Shown: positions 1-7,763, numbered from the stretch's first letter. The stretch: 22,999 bases of DNA from UBA4615 sp049422085 (GCA_049422085.1 JBMSOD010000022.1:1-22999), one strand, 5' to 3'. Program-made: numbers and translations. Notes: a model not told the origin generated them from the letters alone.

Positions 1-1168
1 CGAAGTTGCCCAGGCGGATGCCGCGCGACTTGTCGGTGGTCTTGCGGATCATCTGGGTCACGGAGACATCGGTACCCGGGTTCTGCTTGTAGAAGCCCGC
101 CTTCTCGGTCACGGTGAAGGCGGCAGTTGTGACCGGCAGGTACCCGGTCATCTGATGACTCTTTGCCTGGACATCGGCATTCGACAGGTAATCGAAGAAG
201 GCCGCCACACCCTTGTACTCGGCCGGCTTTTTGCCCGAAAGCGTCCAGAGGCTGGCACCGCCGATCACGGTGTTCTGCGGGGCCCCTTCGACATCCGGGT
301 AATACGGCAGCGTGGAAATGCCCGAGGCGAACTTGGCATTGCGCTTGATGTTGCCGTAGGCGGCCGACGAGCCGGTGTACATCGCGCACTCACCCGACAC
401 AAAGACTGCGTCGGCTGCGCCTGCACGTCCTTTGTAGACGAACAGGCCCTGCTTGGACATGTTGGCCAGGTTCTCGATGTGACGCTGATGCAGCGGCGTG
501 TTGATGGCCAGACGCGCATCCATGCCGTTGAAACCGTTGCGCTTGGTCGCGAACTCCACGTTGTGCCAGGCCGAGAAGCTCTCGAGCTGGGTCCAGCTCA
601 CCCAGGAGGTGGTGAACGGACACTTGTGGCCTGCTGCCTTGAGCTTGGCCGCTGCCAGAGTGACCTCAGGCCAGGTCAGGGGCGGCTTGTCCGGATTCAG
701 GCCAGCCGCCTTGAACGCGTCCTTGTTGTAATGAAAGACTGTGGTCGAACTGTTGAACGGAAAGCTCATCATCTGACCGTTGGGCGCCGTGTAATACCCC
801 GACACCGCAGGTACATAAGCGGCAGGATCGAACTTCAGCCCCGCATCGGTCATCAGCTTGGTGACCGGGACGATGACATTCTTGCTCGCCATCATGGTGG
901 CGGTACCGACCTCGAAGACCTGCAGGATGTGCGGCGCATTGCCTGCCCGGAAGGCCGCGATCGCTGCAGTCATGGATTCGTCATAGTTGCCCTTGAAGGT
1001 GGGGACGACCTTGTAATCCTTCTGGGCCTTGTTGAATTCATTGGCCAGACCGTTGACCCATTCGCCCAGCGCGCCGCCCATGGAATGCCACCACTGAATC
1101 TCGGTCTGCGCCGCCACCGGCAGGCTCACGCACAGGCCGACTGCGGCCACCAGATGCTTGATCTTCAT
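1..1168 (-). CDS. ugpB: Glycerol-3-phosphate ABC transporter substrate-binding protein UgpB (3' end beyond window)
   Basis: This is the periplasmic receptor that captures sn-glycerol-3-phosphate, and in many bacteria glycerophosphodiesters, for the UgpAEC importer. The reverse-strand reading frame gives 389 residues before the window ends; the E. coli protein has about 438, so the last 45-50 residues are missing. Residues 1-20 form a signal peptide ending VAA before QTEIQWWHSM. The family features FKGNYDESM, AFRAGNAPHILQVFEVGTA, PFNSSTTVFHYNKDAF, FSAWHN and IGGASLW are all present and follow the E. coli order closely. The ATG is at 1166-1168 behind a GAGGAG ribosome site (complement of 1174-1179). 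An RNA hairpin could form just upstream of that site (1182-1200). As this is commonly the first ugp gene, ugpA/E/C probably lie past the left edge. Identification is firm; exact substrate range is inferred. Confidence 0.96.
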   Translation of the reverse strand, partial: MKIKHLVAAVGLCVSLPVAAQTEIQWWHSMGGALGEWVNGLANEFNKAQKDYKVVPTFKGNYDESMTAAIAAFRAGNAPHILQVFEVGTATMMASKNVIVPVTKLMTDAGLKFDPAAYVPAVSGYYTAPNGQMMSFPFNSSTTVFHYNKDAFKAAGLNPDKPPLTWPEVTLAAAKLKAAGHKCPFTTSWVSWTQLESFSAWHNVEFATKRNGFNGMDARLAINTPLHQRHIENLANMSKQGLFVYKGRAGAADAVFVSGECAMYTGSSAAYGNIKRNAKFASGISTLPYYPDVEGAPQNTVIGGASLWTLSGKKPAEYKGVAAFFDYLSNADVQAKSHQMTGYLPVTTAAFTVTEKAGFYKQNPGTDVSVTQMIRKTTDKSRGIRLGNF

Positions 1169-1181
1169 GAAGACTCCTCGA

Positions 1182-1200
1182 TCCGCCACTCAGTGACGGA
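1182..1200 (-). promoter_or_regulatory. Inverted repeat / leader hairpin upstream of ugpB
   Basis: A 19-base near-palindrome lies 14 bases upstream of the ugpB start. Read on the ugpB strand it can fold into an eight-pair stem with a UGA loop. The one position that is mismatched as DNA becomes a U-G wobble in RNA on this strand only, which favours an RNA hairpin directly before the ribosome site. It could equally be an operator. The function is not established. Confidence 0.4.
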
Positions 1201-1227
1201 CACCATGTTGAAGGACCTCACCGACCC

Positions 1228-1241
1228 GGTCTGTCCAGACC
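1228..1241. promoter_or_regulatory. Dyad GGTCTG-TC-CAGACC, candidate operator
   Basis: A perfect six-base inverted repeat separated by two bases lies in the divergent region between ugpB and the acyltransferase gene, about 60 bases upstream of the ugpB start. Its size fits a binding site for a dimeric repressor. No regulator gene is visible nearby, so this rests on symmetry alone. Confidence 0.3.
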
Positions 1242-1394
1242 CGAGATGATGCAGGCTCTGAATGACGGGACGGTTGCACGCCCTGGCATGGGTTGAACTT
1301 TCAATGTCCCATTTCGCAGGTCGTCTGGCGTCGGATGATGCACCAGCTTGAGGCTTCGGTTCAAATCAGGCTGCAACCGGGTCATGATGCGGAC

Positions 1395-2516
1395 ATGAAC
1401 ATCCGCTCATCTTCGCCCCGATCTGTCGGAATTGACGCTCTAAAGGTCCTCGCTTCCCAGTGCATCGTGTTGCACCATCTGTCCATTTACGGACCGATGC
1501 CCGGGCTGGCCAGCCCAATGGCTCCGGGCCTGTTCCAGTGGCTTGATGCCTATGGCCGGTATGCCGTGCAGGTCTTTCTGGTGATCGGCGGCTATCTGGC
1601 TGCATCCAGCCTGTCCTCGCAAGCAGCAGGTCAGTGGATCGCCCGGTCATCCGCCCTCGATCTGTGCAAGCGCATTCTGAAGCGTTACTGGCGATTGGCA
1701 CCAAGCTTGTGGGTCGCCCTCGGACTGGCCTTGCTGGTCACCGCCCTGCTGCGGTTCGGACTCGGGCCCGATCACACACCCGACCACACGCCCGAATGGC
1801 CCAGTGCATGGCATGTGCTGGCCCAGATGCTGATGGTTCAGGATGTGCTCGATATTCCAGCCCTGTCAGCAGGCATCTGGTATGTGGCCATCGACCTTCA
1901 ACTGCAGGCGATGCTGCTGTTGCTGCTATGGCTGCTGCATCGGACGGGTCGAGGAAGTCTTGTCGACCCGATGGTGTTCGCCATGACGGCACTTTCTCTT
2001 CTGGTGATCAATCGGGACACCGCATGGGAGATCTGGGCGCCCTATTTCTTCGGGGCCTATGGCCTCGGCGTTCTCGCCTGGCGCAGCACACAGGAGACAG
2101 GCGCTCGCAAGGTCCTCTTGCTTCTGGGCATGACAACCCTGGTCGGGCTCGCGCTCTGGATCGACTGGCGCGACCGCATCGCACTGGCCGCCCTGATTGC
2201 CCTTGGCCTGATCGTGATCGATCTGCGCTCGAAGAAACAGCGCGCGAACCAGAGCAGCAGCGCCTCAAGCGCCTGGATCACCAGGCTCGGCAGCAGCTCG
2301 TACTCCCTGTTCCTGGTGCACTATCCGGTCTGTCTGGCGATGAACGGACTGGCCACCTTCATGCCACCTTCGCCCGCGCTGCATGCCAGCCTGCTGCTTG
2401 CGACCTGGATCCTGAGCAATCTGGCCGGCGAGCTGCTGTACACCCGGGTCGAAAACAGGGTCTCAGCAAGCAGTCGCGATCCCGGCGCCCCTTCGAGATC
2501 TCGCGCCGGGTATTGA
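1395..2516 (+). CDS. Acyltransferase family 3 integral membrane protein
   Basis: A 373-residue multi-pass membrane protein resembling the acyltransferase-3 family, which moves acyl groups such as acetyl or succinyl onto cell-surface sugars or glycans. The amino end has the family arrangement GIDALKVLASQCIVLHH, in which the histidine at 27 or 28 is the likely catalytic residue. A basic segment KRILKRYWRLAP (about 92-103) precedes a helix, as in relatives. Several further hydrophobic helices follow, ending near LGSSSYSLFLVHYPV, a typical last-helix signature. The reading frame is open from 1293, but ATG 1395 places the start just before the first conserved block; no convincing ribosome site supports either start. 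A short DHTPDHTPE repeat lies in a loop. It stands alone with no glycan cluster around it, so the substrate cannot be assigned. Confidence 0.8.
   Translation: MNIRSSSPRSVGIDALKVLASQCIVLHHLSIYGPMPGLASPMAPGLFQWLDAYGRYAVQVFLVIGGYLAASSLSSQAAGQWIARSSALDLCKRILKRYWRLAPSLWVALGLALLVTALLRFGLGPDHTPDHTPEWPSAWHVLAQMLMVQDVLDIPALSAGIWYVAIDLQLQAMLLLLLWLLHRTGRGSLVDPMVFAMTALSLLVINRDTAWEIWAPYFFGAYGLGVLAWRSTQETGARKVLLLLGMTTLVGLALWIDWRDRIALAALIALGLIVIDLRSKKQRANQSSSASSAWITRLGSSSYSLFLVHYPVCLAMNGLATFMPPSPALHASLLLATWILSNLAGELLYTRVENRVSASSRDPGAPSRSRAGY
2481..2510 (+). terminator. Hairpin at the end of the acyltransferase gene (possible terminator)
   Basis: CCCGGCGC at 2481-2488 pairs with GCGCCGGG at 2503-2510 around a 14-base loop. 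It ends just before the stop codon, between two convergent genes only 11 bases apart. A T-rich stretch (CTTTATTTT) follows only after another dozen or so bases, so it is not a textbook intrinsic terminator. Confidence 0.3.
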
Positions 2517-2527
2517 GGCGAACCGCT

Positions 2528-3127
2528 TTATTTTCCTGAACCGCGATTGCCGGGCATGCCGGGCGACCCCGCTCCCGAACCAGCCGGCGCCGAACCCGGT
2601 GCAGGCAGGCCCAGGTGTTTTGCCATGGCCGCCTGCAAGGCGCGTGCCTTGGGTTCGATCTGCGCCCGTGTTTCGGTAATCAGTTTTTCGGTCAAGGCCT
2701 GTTGAACACCCGGGATCATCTGGTTGTAGCGCTTGATGACCGGAGATTCGAACCAGTTGATCAGCTGCCGCAGCTCGGCCTCATTGAAGTTGGTCTCGAG
2801 TTCGGTACCAAACACCGAGGGGGACAAGGCCACCGCCTTCTCGCGCACCAGGGGCACTGCCTCATCGGCGTATTTCTTGAGATCGGCATCAATGGCCTTG
2901 ACCACCGCCTCGCGCTTGTCTTCGGGCACCTTGCCGATGAACTGACGGGCTTCAGCAGCCAATTCCAGCGCTGGCCGCTCGGCCAGGGTGCGGGCCAGGG
3001 CCTCGACCGAAGGCTGCTGCAGCGTGAGGATACGGTTGACCAGTTCCTTCTTGCTCTGGGCTTGCACGGGGCTGAGCGACAGGCAGAACAGGGCAGCGGC
3101 GAGCGCCAGACGAGGAGAGTAGGACAT
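2528..3127 (-). CDS. DUF2059 domain-containing secreted protein
   Basis: A 199-residue exported protein of the DUF2059 family, whose function is unknown. Residues 1-23 are a signal peptide ending VQA before QSKKELV. The rest is mostly helical and charged. The family core is visible around residues 110-160: TNFNEAELRQLINWFESPV followed by YNQMIPG and a helix containing LITETRAQIEPKA. The tail from about 172 is rich in proline, glycine and serine and is probably disordered. The start ATG is preceded by GGAG ten bases upstream, a rather long spacing. It lies downstream of the TPR gene on the same strand, but the 177-base gap with a hairpin suggests a separate transcript. Family identity is fairly sure. 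Confidence 0.85.
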   Translation of the reverse strand: MSYSPRLALAAALFCLSLSPVQAQSKKELVNRILTLQQPSVEALARTLAERPALELAAEARQFIGKVPEDKREAVVKAIDADLKKYADEAVPLVREKAVALSPSVFGTELETNFNEAELRQLINWFESPVIKRYNQMIPGVQQALTEKLITETRAQIEPKARALQAAMAKHLGLPAPGSAPAGSGAGSPGMPGNRGSGK

Positions 3128-3206
3128 GAGAGGAGGACTCCGTGAGCGGGCTCGTCAGCCACCGTCTGATCGACAGATCAAGGCCACGAACCGAATGAAG
3201 ACGCGA

Positions 3207-3216
3207 GGTTAACCTA
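3207..3216. promoter_or_regulatory. Palindrome AGGTTAACCT upstream of the DUF2059 gene
   Basis: A perfect 10-base palindrome lies in the most A+T-rich part of the gap, about 80 bases upstream of the DUF2059 start. It might be part of a promoter or an operator. No clear -35/-10 pair could be fixed around it. Confidence 0.2.
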
Positions 3217-3256
3217 AAACGAAGGCCCCTCAGCATCCAGCCGAAAGCGTCTCCCG

Positions 3257-3272
3257 CGCCGCACAAGCGGCG
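3257..3272 (-). terminator. Hairpin downstream of the TPR gene (weak terminator candidate)
   Basis: CGCCGC and GCGGCG form a perfect six-pair stem with a four-base loop, about 33 bases past the TPR stop codon. No T-tract follows on the minus strand, so it could act with Rho or slow degradation rather than end transcription alone. Confidence 0.3.
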
Positions 3273-3304
3273 ATTTGCTGCTGCTGTGCCATCGAAGAGG
3301 CAGG

Positions 3305-4642
3305 TCAGTGCGTCACGATGCCCGACAGACCCAGCGCCGGGTAGATCCGTTTCATCAGCTGAGCCAGTCGCAAGGATTGCGGCGTCTGATTGACCAGAGG
3401 CTGGAGCAGGTTCTGCGCCGTGGCGAACTGCCCCGAGCGCAGCAGCGCATCCAGGCGAATCTGCTCGAACAGATCACGCTGAGCGTGGCTGCCACCGATC
3501 TCGACCATGCGAGGCAGCGCAGTCCCCAGGTGGCGCGCGGCCTCGGCATGCTCCCCTCGCGCATGGGCCAGCAGCCCGCGACAGGCCGGCACCGCCACGT
3601 CCTGCCAGGCGGCCCGGCTGGAGGCTGGCGTGCCTGCTGCATGGGCCTCGATGCTGCTGAGCATGAGGGCCGCTTCGGGCCGCGATGCACGGGCCAGGCC
3701 GTAGAGGTAGTGCATATCGAGGAAGGGCTGGACATGGTCATGGATGCGCGAGACCAGCCGGTCGGCCACATCCTGCCAGCGGGCATCGCCCACGGGCTGA
3801 CCCGCCAGCTCCAGCCGTGCCAGCAAGGACACGCTGCCGATCTGATCCTGACTGTAGTCCTTGTTGACGCCCCAGACCTGCGCGTCATGCAGAGCCAGCG
3901 CTTCATCGAGGCGCATCTGCTCAATCAGAAAGAGAGCCCGGTGCCAATGGTTATGGGTCAGCATGAACGAGCTCAACCCGGTCCAGGTGGGCTGCATCTC
4001 GTCCATGAAGGCCAGACCTTCGTCGAAGCGACCCTGGGTGATCAGGACATGGGCCAAAGCGTGATGGGACCAGGGCTCCTTGCGTTGCATCGCGATCGCC
4101 CGACGCGCGCTCGCCTCGGCCTGCCCCAGAAGGTGGCACTGTTCGTAACCGAAGGCCACCATGCCATGGACCGGCGCGCAGTCTGCCGCTTCGGGCGCAG
4201 CAGTGAGCGCCATACGCAGCATCCGGGGCGAGTCACCTCGATTGAAGCAGTGATACTGACCGATCTTGATCGAAGGCAGGTCTCTCGGACATTCGCGGGC
4301 CTGGTCCTCATGCAAGGCGATGGCACGGTCCAGGTCGCCTTCGGCCCAGGCCGCCACGGCATCGAGCAGACGCCACTCCCGCTCGCTGGCCTTCACCGCA
4401 CTCGACCGTCCGCGGGCAATGTGCTTGAGCGCTGCCCGGGGTGCCTGCGGCGTCTCGGCAAAAAGCTTGAGCGCCGCAGCACAGGCCTGGACATAAGGCG
4501 CGTCATCCCGCTCGGCCAGTCCCAGGATGTCGAGCGCGGAAGTCTCAGCCCCAGGAAAGCCGAGCACAAAGCGATCGACCACGGCCAGTCCTGAGGGATC
4601 ACTCAGGCTGACCGGGTTGCCGTGAACATCCTTCAGGGCCAT
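3305..4642 (-). CDS. Tetratricopeptide repeat protein, TTC38-like family
   Basis: A 445-residue soluble protein with no signal peptide or membrane helix. It consists of helical pairs with TPR character, for example AEGDLDRAIALHEDQARECP (about 99-118) and QAEASARRAIAMQRKEPWSHHALAHVLITQGRFDEGLAFM (about 174-213). The amino end (ALKDVHGNPVSL), the block SFMLTHNHWHRALFLIEQ and the overall length match the family of animal TTC38 and its bacterial relatives, whose biochemical role is unknown. The conserved HNHWHRALF block is reminiscent of a functional site rather than only a scaffold. The start lies 10 bases after the quinone reductase stop codon, so the two are probably co-transcribed and translation may be coupled, as no ribosome site is evident. 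Family call is fairly confident; function is open. Confidence 0.82.
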   Translation of the reverse strand: MALKDVHGNPVSLSDPSGLAVVDRFVLGFPGAETSALDILGLAERDDAPYVQACAAALKLFAETPQAPRAALKHIARGRSSAVKASEREWRLLDAVAAWAEGDLDRAIALHEDQARECPRDLPSIKIGQYHCFNRGDSPRMLRMALTAAPEAADCAPVHGMVAFGYEQCHLLGQAEASARRAIAMQRKEPWSHHALAHVLITQGRFDEGLAFMDEMQPTWTGLSSFMLTHNHWHRALFLIEQMRLDEALALHDAQVWGVNKDYSQDQIGSVSLLARLELAGQPVGDARWQDVADRLVSRIHDHVQPFLDMHYLYGLARASRPEAALMLSSIEAHAAGTPASSRAAWQDVAVPACRGLLAHARGEHAEAARHLGTALPRMVEIGGSHAQRDLFEQIRLDALLRSGQFATAQNLLQPLVNQTPQSLRLAQLMKRIYPALGLSGIVTH

Positions 4643-4652
4643 GGTGTGCAGG

Positions 4653-5627
4653 TCAGGGAACGATCAGCACCTTGCCGGTGACCCGTCGGTTGGCCATATC
4701 GATCAGCGCCTGGGGCACCTGATCCAGTGAGGAGGTGGCCGAAATATGCGGACGCAGTTTGCCCGCGGTGAGCAGGGCCATCATCTCGGCCACATCGCGC
4801 TCATTGGCTGCCGGCTCGCGCTTGGTGTAGTCACCCCAGAACACGCCGACCACCGAGGCCCCCTTGAGCAGCATCAGGTTGAGCGGCAGACGGGGAATTT
4901 CTCCATTTGCAAAGCCCACCACCAGATAGCGCCCACGCCAGGCAATCGAACGGAAGGCCGGTTCTGCGTACTTGCCACCCACCGGGTCATAAATGACATC
5001 CGGGCCTTTGCCACCGGTGGTGCGCTTGATGCCTTCGCGCAGGTCTTCGGTTTCGTAGTTGATGGTCTCGTCGGCGCCATGCTCACGGCAGACCGCCAGC
5101 TTTTCTTCGGTCGAAGCCGCAGCAATCACGCGCGCGCCCCGCGCCTTGGCGATCTCGATGGCCGAAATACCCACCCCGCCTGCAGCACCCAGCACCAGGA
5201 CGGTTTCGCCCGCCTTGAGTGCAGCCCGGTCGTTGAGCGCATGCCATGAGGTGCCATAGGTCAGGATGAACGCGGACGCCACGTCATAGCCCAGCCCGTC
5301 GGGCAGTTTGACGACCTTGGCCGCCGTCGCGATCACCTCTTCGGCAAACGAGCCATGACCCGTGCTGGCCAGCACCCGGTCACCGGGCTTCACATGGGTC
5401 ACGCCCGCGCCGACCGAGATCACATCGCCCGCGGCCTCGGAGCCCGGAGAAAACGGCCGCTCGGGTTTGAACTGGTATTTGTTCTGGATGATGAGCACAT
5501 CCGGAAAATTGACGCTTGCTGCACGCACGCGGATGCGGACTTCGCCCGGACCCGGGTCGCGGGCGGGAATGTCTTCGATGACGAGGCTCTCGGGCGGGCC
5601 CCATTCCTTGCACAGAACGGCTTTCAT
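4653..5627 (-). CDS. Zinc-independent NADPH:quinone oxidoreductase (MDR superfamily)
   Basis: A 324-residue cytoplasmic reductase of the medium-chain dehydrogenase/reductase superfamily, close to quinone oxidoreductases and acrylyl-CoA-type reductases. It would transfer hydride from NADPH to a quinone or an activated double bond. Residues 1-120 form the GroES-like fold with VRAASVNFPDVLIIQNKY and PGSEAAGDVISVG. The zinc ligands of the alcohol dehydrogenases are absent, as expected for this branch. The nucleotide-binding motif GAAGGVG is at 147-153, and the carboxyl end RRVTGKVLIVP is typical. Length is normal. A strong AAGGAGG ribosome site (complement of 5631-5638) fixes the ATG at 5625-5627. 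It is divergent from the nitronate monooxygenase-like gene and precedes the TPR gene. The true substrate cannot be read from sequence. Confidence 0.93.
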   Translation of the reverse strand: MKAVLCKEWGPPESLVIEDIPARDPGPGEVRIRVRAASVNFPDVLIIQNKYQFKPERPFSPGSEAAGDVISVGAGVTHVKPGDRVLASTGHGSFAEEVIATAAKVVKLPDGLGYDVASAFILTYGTSWHALNDRAALKAGETVLVLGAAGGVGISAIEIAKARGARVIAAASTEEKLAVCREHGADETINYETEDLREGIKRTTGGKGPDVIYDPVGGKYAEPAFRSIAWRGRYLVVGFANGEIPRLPLNLMLLKGASVVGVFWGDYTKREPAANERDVAEMMALLTAGKLRPHISATSSLDQVPQALIDMANRRVTGKVLIVP

Positions 5628-5651
5628 GTCTCCTCCTTGACTGATCGGTAT

Positions 5652-5667
5652 GGGCGGATTCCCGCCC
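5652..5667. promoter_or_regulatory. Inverted repeat GGGCGG-ATTC-CCGCCC in divergent promoter region
   Basis: Six-base arms separated by four bases lie 25 bases upstream of the quinone reductase start and 55 bases upstream of the monooxygenase start. The position between two divergent genes fits a shared operator, but only symmetry supports this. Confidence 0.25.
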
Positions 5668-5693
5668 GGATGGCCACAGTCTAGCGTGTATCC

Positions 5694-5708
5694 TAAGGCG
5701 AAGCCTTA
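5694..5708. promoter_or_regulatory. Inverted repeat TAAGGC-GAA-GCCTTA before the monooxygenase gene
   Basis: A perfect six-base inverted repeat with a three-base centre ends just before the CGGAG ribosome site (5712-5716) of the downstream gene. It could be an operator overlapping the transcript start or a small leader hairpin affecting translation. No regulator gene is present in the immediate vicinity. Confidence 0.35.
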
Positions 5709-5721
5709 TGACGGAGACCCC

Positions 5722-6702
5722 ATGAACCTGCAAGAACTCAAGAGCCGGCTGTCAATCCCGGTGATCGCCTCACCCCTGTTCATCATTTCCAACCCTGATC
5801 TGGTGATTGCCCAGTGCAAGGCCGGCGTCGTGGGTTCGTTTCCGGCCCTCAATGCGCGGCCGGCCGAAGTGCTCGAGCAGTGGCTGATCCGCATCACCAC
5901 CGAACTCGATGCCTACAACCAGGCCCATCCCGACAAGCCGGCTGCGCCCTTTGCGGTCAACCGGATCGTGCACAAGTCCAATGACCGGCTCGAGCACGAT
6001 ATGGAGATGTGCGTGAAGTACAAGGTGCCCGTGATCATCACCTCGCTGGGCGCCCGAACCGACATCTTTGAAGCCGCCCACTCGTATGGGGGCATGGTGC
6101 TGCACGACGTCATCAACCAGACCTTTGCTCACAAGGCGATCGAAAAAGGCGCTGATGGCCTGATTCTGGTGGCCTCCGGGGCCGGCGGCCATGCCGGCAC
6201 CCAGTCTGCCTTTGCGCTTGTCCAGGAAACGCGCGCCTGGTTCAAGGGGCCCATCGCGCTGTCGGGCTCCATCGCCACCGGCGATGCTGTGCTGGCCGCG
6301 CAGGCCATGGGCGCCGATTTCGGCTACATCGGCTCGGCCTTCATCGCCACCCGCGAGGCCAATGCCGCCGAGGGCTACAAGAACATGATTGTGTCCTCAA
6401 GCGCGCAGGACATCGTCTACAGCAATCTGTTCACCGGCGTGCACGGCAACTACCTGCGTCCGTCCATCGTGGCCGCAGGGCTCGACCCGGACAACCTGCC
6501 CACCAGCGACCCCAGCAAGATGCAATTCGGCTCGGGCGGCAGCGCCAAGAGCAAGGCATGGCGTGACATCTGGGGCTGCGGCCAGGGCATCGGTGCGGTG
6601 CATGACATTCCAGGCGCAGGCGAGTTCGTCGAGCGCCTGATTGCCCAGTACGCTGCCGCCCGCGAACGCCTGGGCCTGGCCCGGCAGGCGGTGGCCGCAT
6701 GA
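5722..6702 (+). CDS. Nitronate monooxygenase-like FMN enzyme
   Basis: A 326-residue TIM-barrel flavoenzyme of the nitronate monooxygenase (2-nitropropane dioxygenase-like) family. Characterised members use FMN and oxygen to oxidise alkyl nitronates such as propionate 3-nitronate, although many homologues have other or unknown substrates. Visible landmarks are PVIASPLFIISNPDLVIA near the amino end, the loop GLILVASGAGGHAGT (about 146-160) with the histidine expected near the active site, and the phosphate-binding segment ALSGSIATGDAV followed by GADFGYIGSAFIAT. The frame is open from 5650, but ATG 5722 follows CGGAG at a normal distance and begins at the conserved region. The stop codon overlaps the ATG of the next gene (ATGA), so this enzyme and the Bug receptor are made from one message. 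Family firm; substrate not known. Confidence 0.9.
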   Translation: MNLQELKSRLSIPVIASPLFIISNPDLVIAQCKAGVVGSFPALNARPAEVLEQWLIRITTELDAYNQAHPDKPAAPFAVNRIVHKSNDRLEHDMEMCVKYKVPVIITSLGARTDIFEAAHSYGGMVLHDVINQTFAHKAIEKGADGLILVASGAGGHAGTQSAFALVQETRAWFKGPIALSGSIATGDAVLAAQAMGADFGYIGSAFIATREANAAEGYKNMIVSSSAQDIVYSNLFTGVHGNYLRPSIVAAGLDPDNLPTSDPSKMQFGSGGSAKSKAWRDIWGCGQGIGAVHDIPGAGEFVERLIAQYAAARERLGLARQAVAA

Positions 6703-7763
6703 GCCAGGATGACCCCATCACGCGGGGCGGGCGTGTGAGCCAGTCCCATTCATTGCTTCGCCGCAGGCTGGTCCAGGGATCCGCTGCAGGCCTGGCCGCA
6801 TCCGGCCTGCCGGCAGGCATGGGGCTGGCAGGCAATCTCTGGAGCACGGCGGCCCAGGCGCAGGAAGCATGGCCCTCCAAACCGGTTCGGGTCATCGTGC
6901 CGTTTCCGGCAGGCGGTGTGGTCGATCTGGTGGCACGCGCGGTCACTGATCGACTCGCCACCGTGTTCAAACAGCCCTTCATCATTGAGGCACGGCCTGG
7001 CGCCAACGGAAACATCGGCACCGAGGCGGCCGCACGGGCTGCGGCCGACGGTCACACCCTGGTCATGGCCACACCGGCCACGGTGACACAACCCCTGCTC
7101 TCCAATACAGCCCGGCACAAGGTCAGCGACTTTGTCGGCGTCGGCATCATCGGTGCGCCGCCCAACCTCTTCGTGGTCACGCCGTCGCTGCCGGTTCGCA
7201 CGCTCAAGGAACTCGTGGACCATGTGCGAAGCCGCCCAGGCCAGTTGAGTGTGACCAACCCCGGTGTGGGCACCTCGAATCATCTGGGGCAGGAGCTCTT
7301 CTTCTCGCTCACCGGCCTGCAGATGGTGAATGTCCGCTATCCAGGTCAACCCCAGATGATTCCCGACCTGGCCAGCGGTCAGGTGCATTTCGGGCTGGTG
7401 ACACAGGGACTGGCCATGCCTCACATTCGCGAGGGGCGGCTGCGTGCTCTGGCCATCGGTGCACCTCGACGATCAGGTGATCTGCCCGATGTGCCCACCA
7501 CCGCGGAGGCGGGATTCGCAGATGCAACCTTCCTGCCCTGGTATGGACTGGCGGCCCCGGCCGGGGTACCACGACCGATCATCAAACGCCTGTCCGATGA
7601 GGTCCTGGCGGCCCTGAAGGATCCGGATGTGGTTGCCCGGCTCGAAAAGATGGGCACCCAGATCACAGCAGGGTCTGCCGAAGACTTTGATGCCCTGCTC
7701 AGGAACGAGCAGGAACGCTGGACCCGGGTGATCCGTGAGCGCAACATTCGGGCCGATGGCTGA
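6699..7763 (+). CDS. Orphan Bug/TctC-family periplasmic solute receptor
   Basis: A 354-residue extracytoplasmic receptor of the Bug (TctC) family, which binds carboxylates or other small organic anions. Residues 1-54 form a long signal region with RRRLVQGSAAG at 21-31, a Tat-like twin-arginine motif, and a probable cut at AQAQ|EAW or AQA|QEA. The mature part begins with the family signature WPSKPVRVIVPFPAGGVVD and contains RPGANGNIGTEAAARAAADG, VRYPGQPQMIPDLASGQV and VPTTAEAGF, all standard Bug features. The start ATG overlaps the upstream stop by four bases. No TctA or TctB gene adjoins it, which is common for Bug receptors; it may use the TctAB pair at 17641-19648 or act only in sensing. 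The co-translated flavoenzyme suggests its ligand is that enzyme's substrate or precursor, an inference from context. Confidence 0.92.
   Translation: MSQDDPITRGGRVSQSHSLLRRRLVQGSAAGLAASGLPAGMGLAGNLWSTAAQAQEAWPSKPVRVIVPFPAGGVVDLVARAVTDRLATVFKQPFIIEARPGANGNIGTEAAARAAADGHTLVMATPATVTQPLLSNTARHKVSDFVGVGIIGAPPNLFVVTPSLPVRTLKELVDHVRSRPGQLSVTNPGVGTSNHLGQELFFSLTGLQMVNVRYPGQPQMIPDLASGQVHFGLVTQGLAMPHIREGRLRALAIGAPRRSGDLPDVPTTAEAGFADATFLPWYGLAAPAGVPRPIIKRLSDEVLAALKDPDVVARLEKMGTQITAGSAEDFDALLRNEQERWTRVIRERNIRADG

Noticed and set aside
155..1249. 364-residue plus-strand reading frame opposite ugpB
   Set aside because: It is antisense to a clear ugpB, has no family features and is arginine- and histidine-rich, as expected for the opposite strand of G+C-rich coding DNA.
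1770..1796. Short tandem repeat encoding DHTPDHTPE
   Set aside because: Two imperfect copies of 12 bases inside a coding loop are too little to call a repeat element.
1634..2539. 301-residue frame overlapping the acyltransferase on the same strand
   Set aside because: It is a shifted frame rich in arginine and lacks the hydrophobic helices and signature blocks of the real gene.
3275..4594. 439-residue plus-strand frame opposite the TPR gene
   Set aside because: It is the shadow of a TTC38-like protein with recognisable blocks; the frame itself has none.
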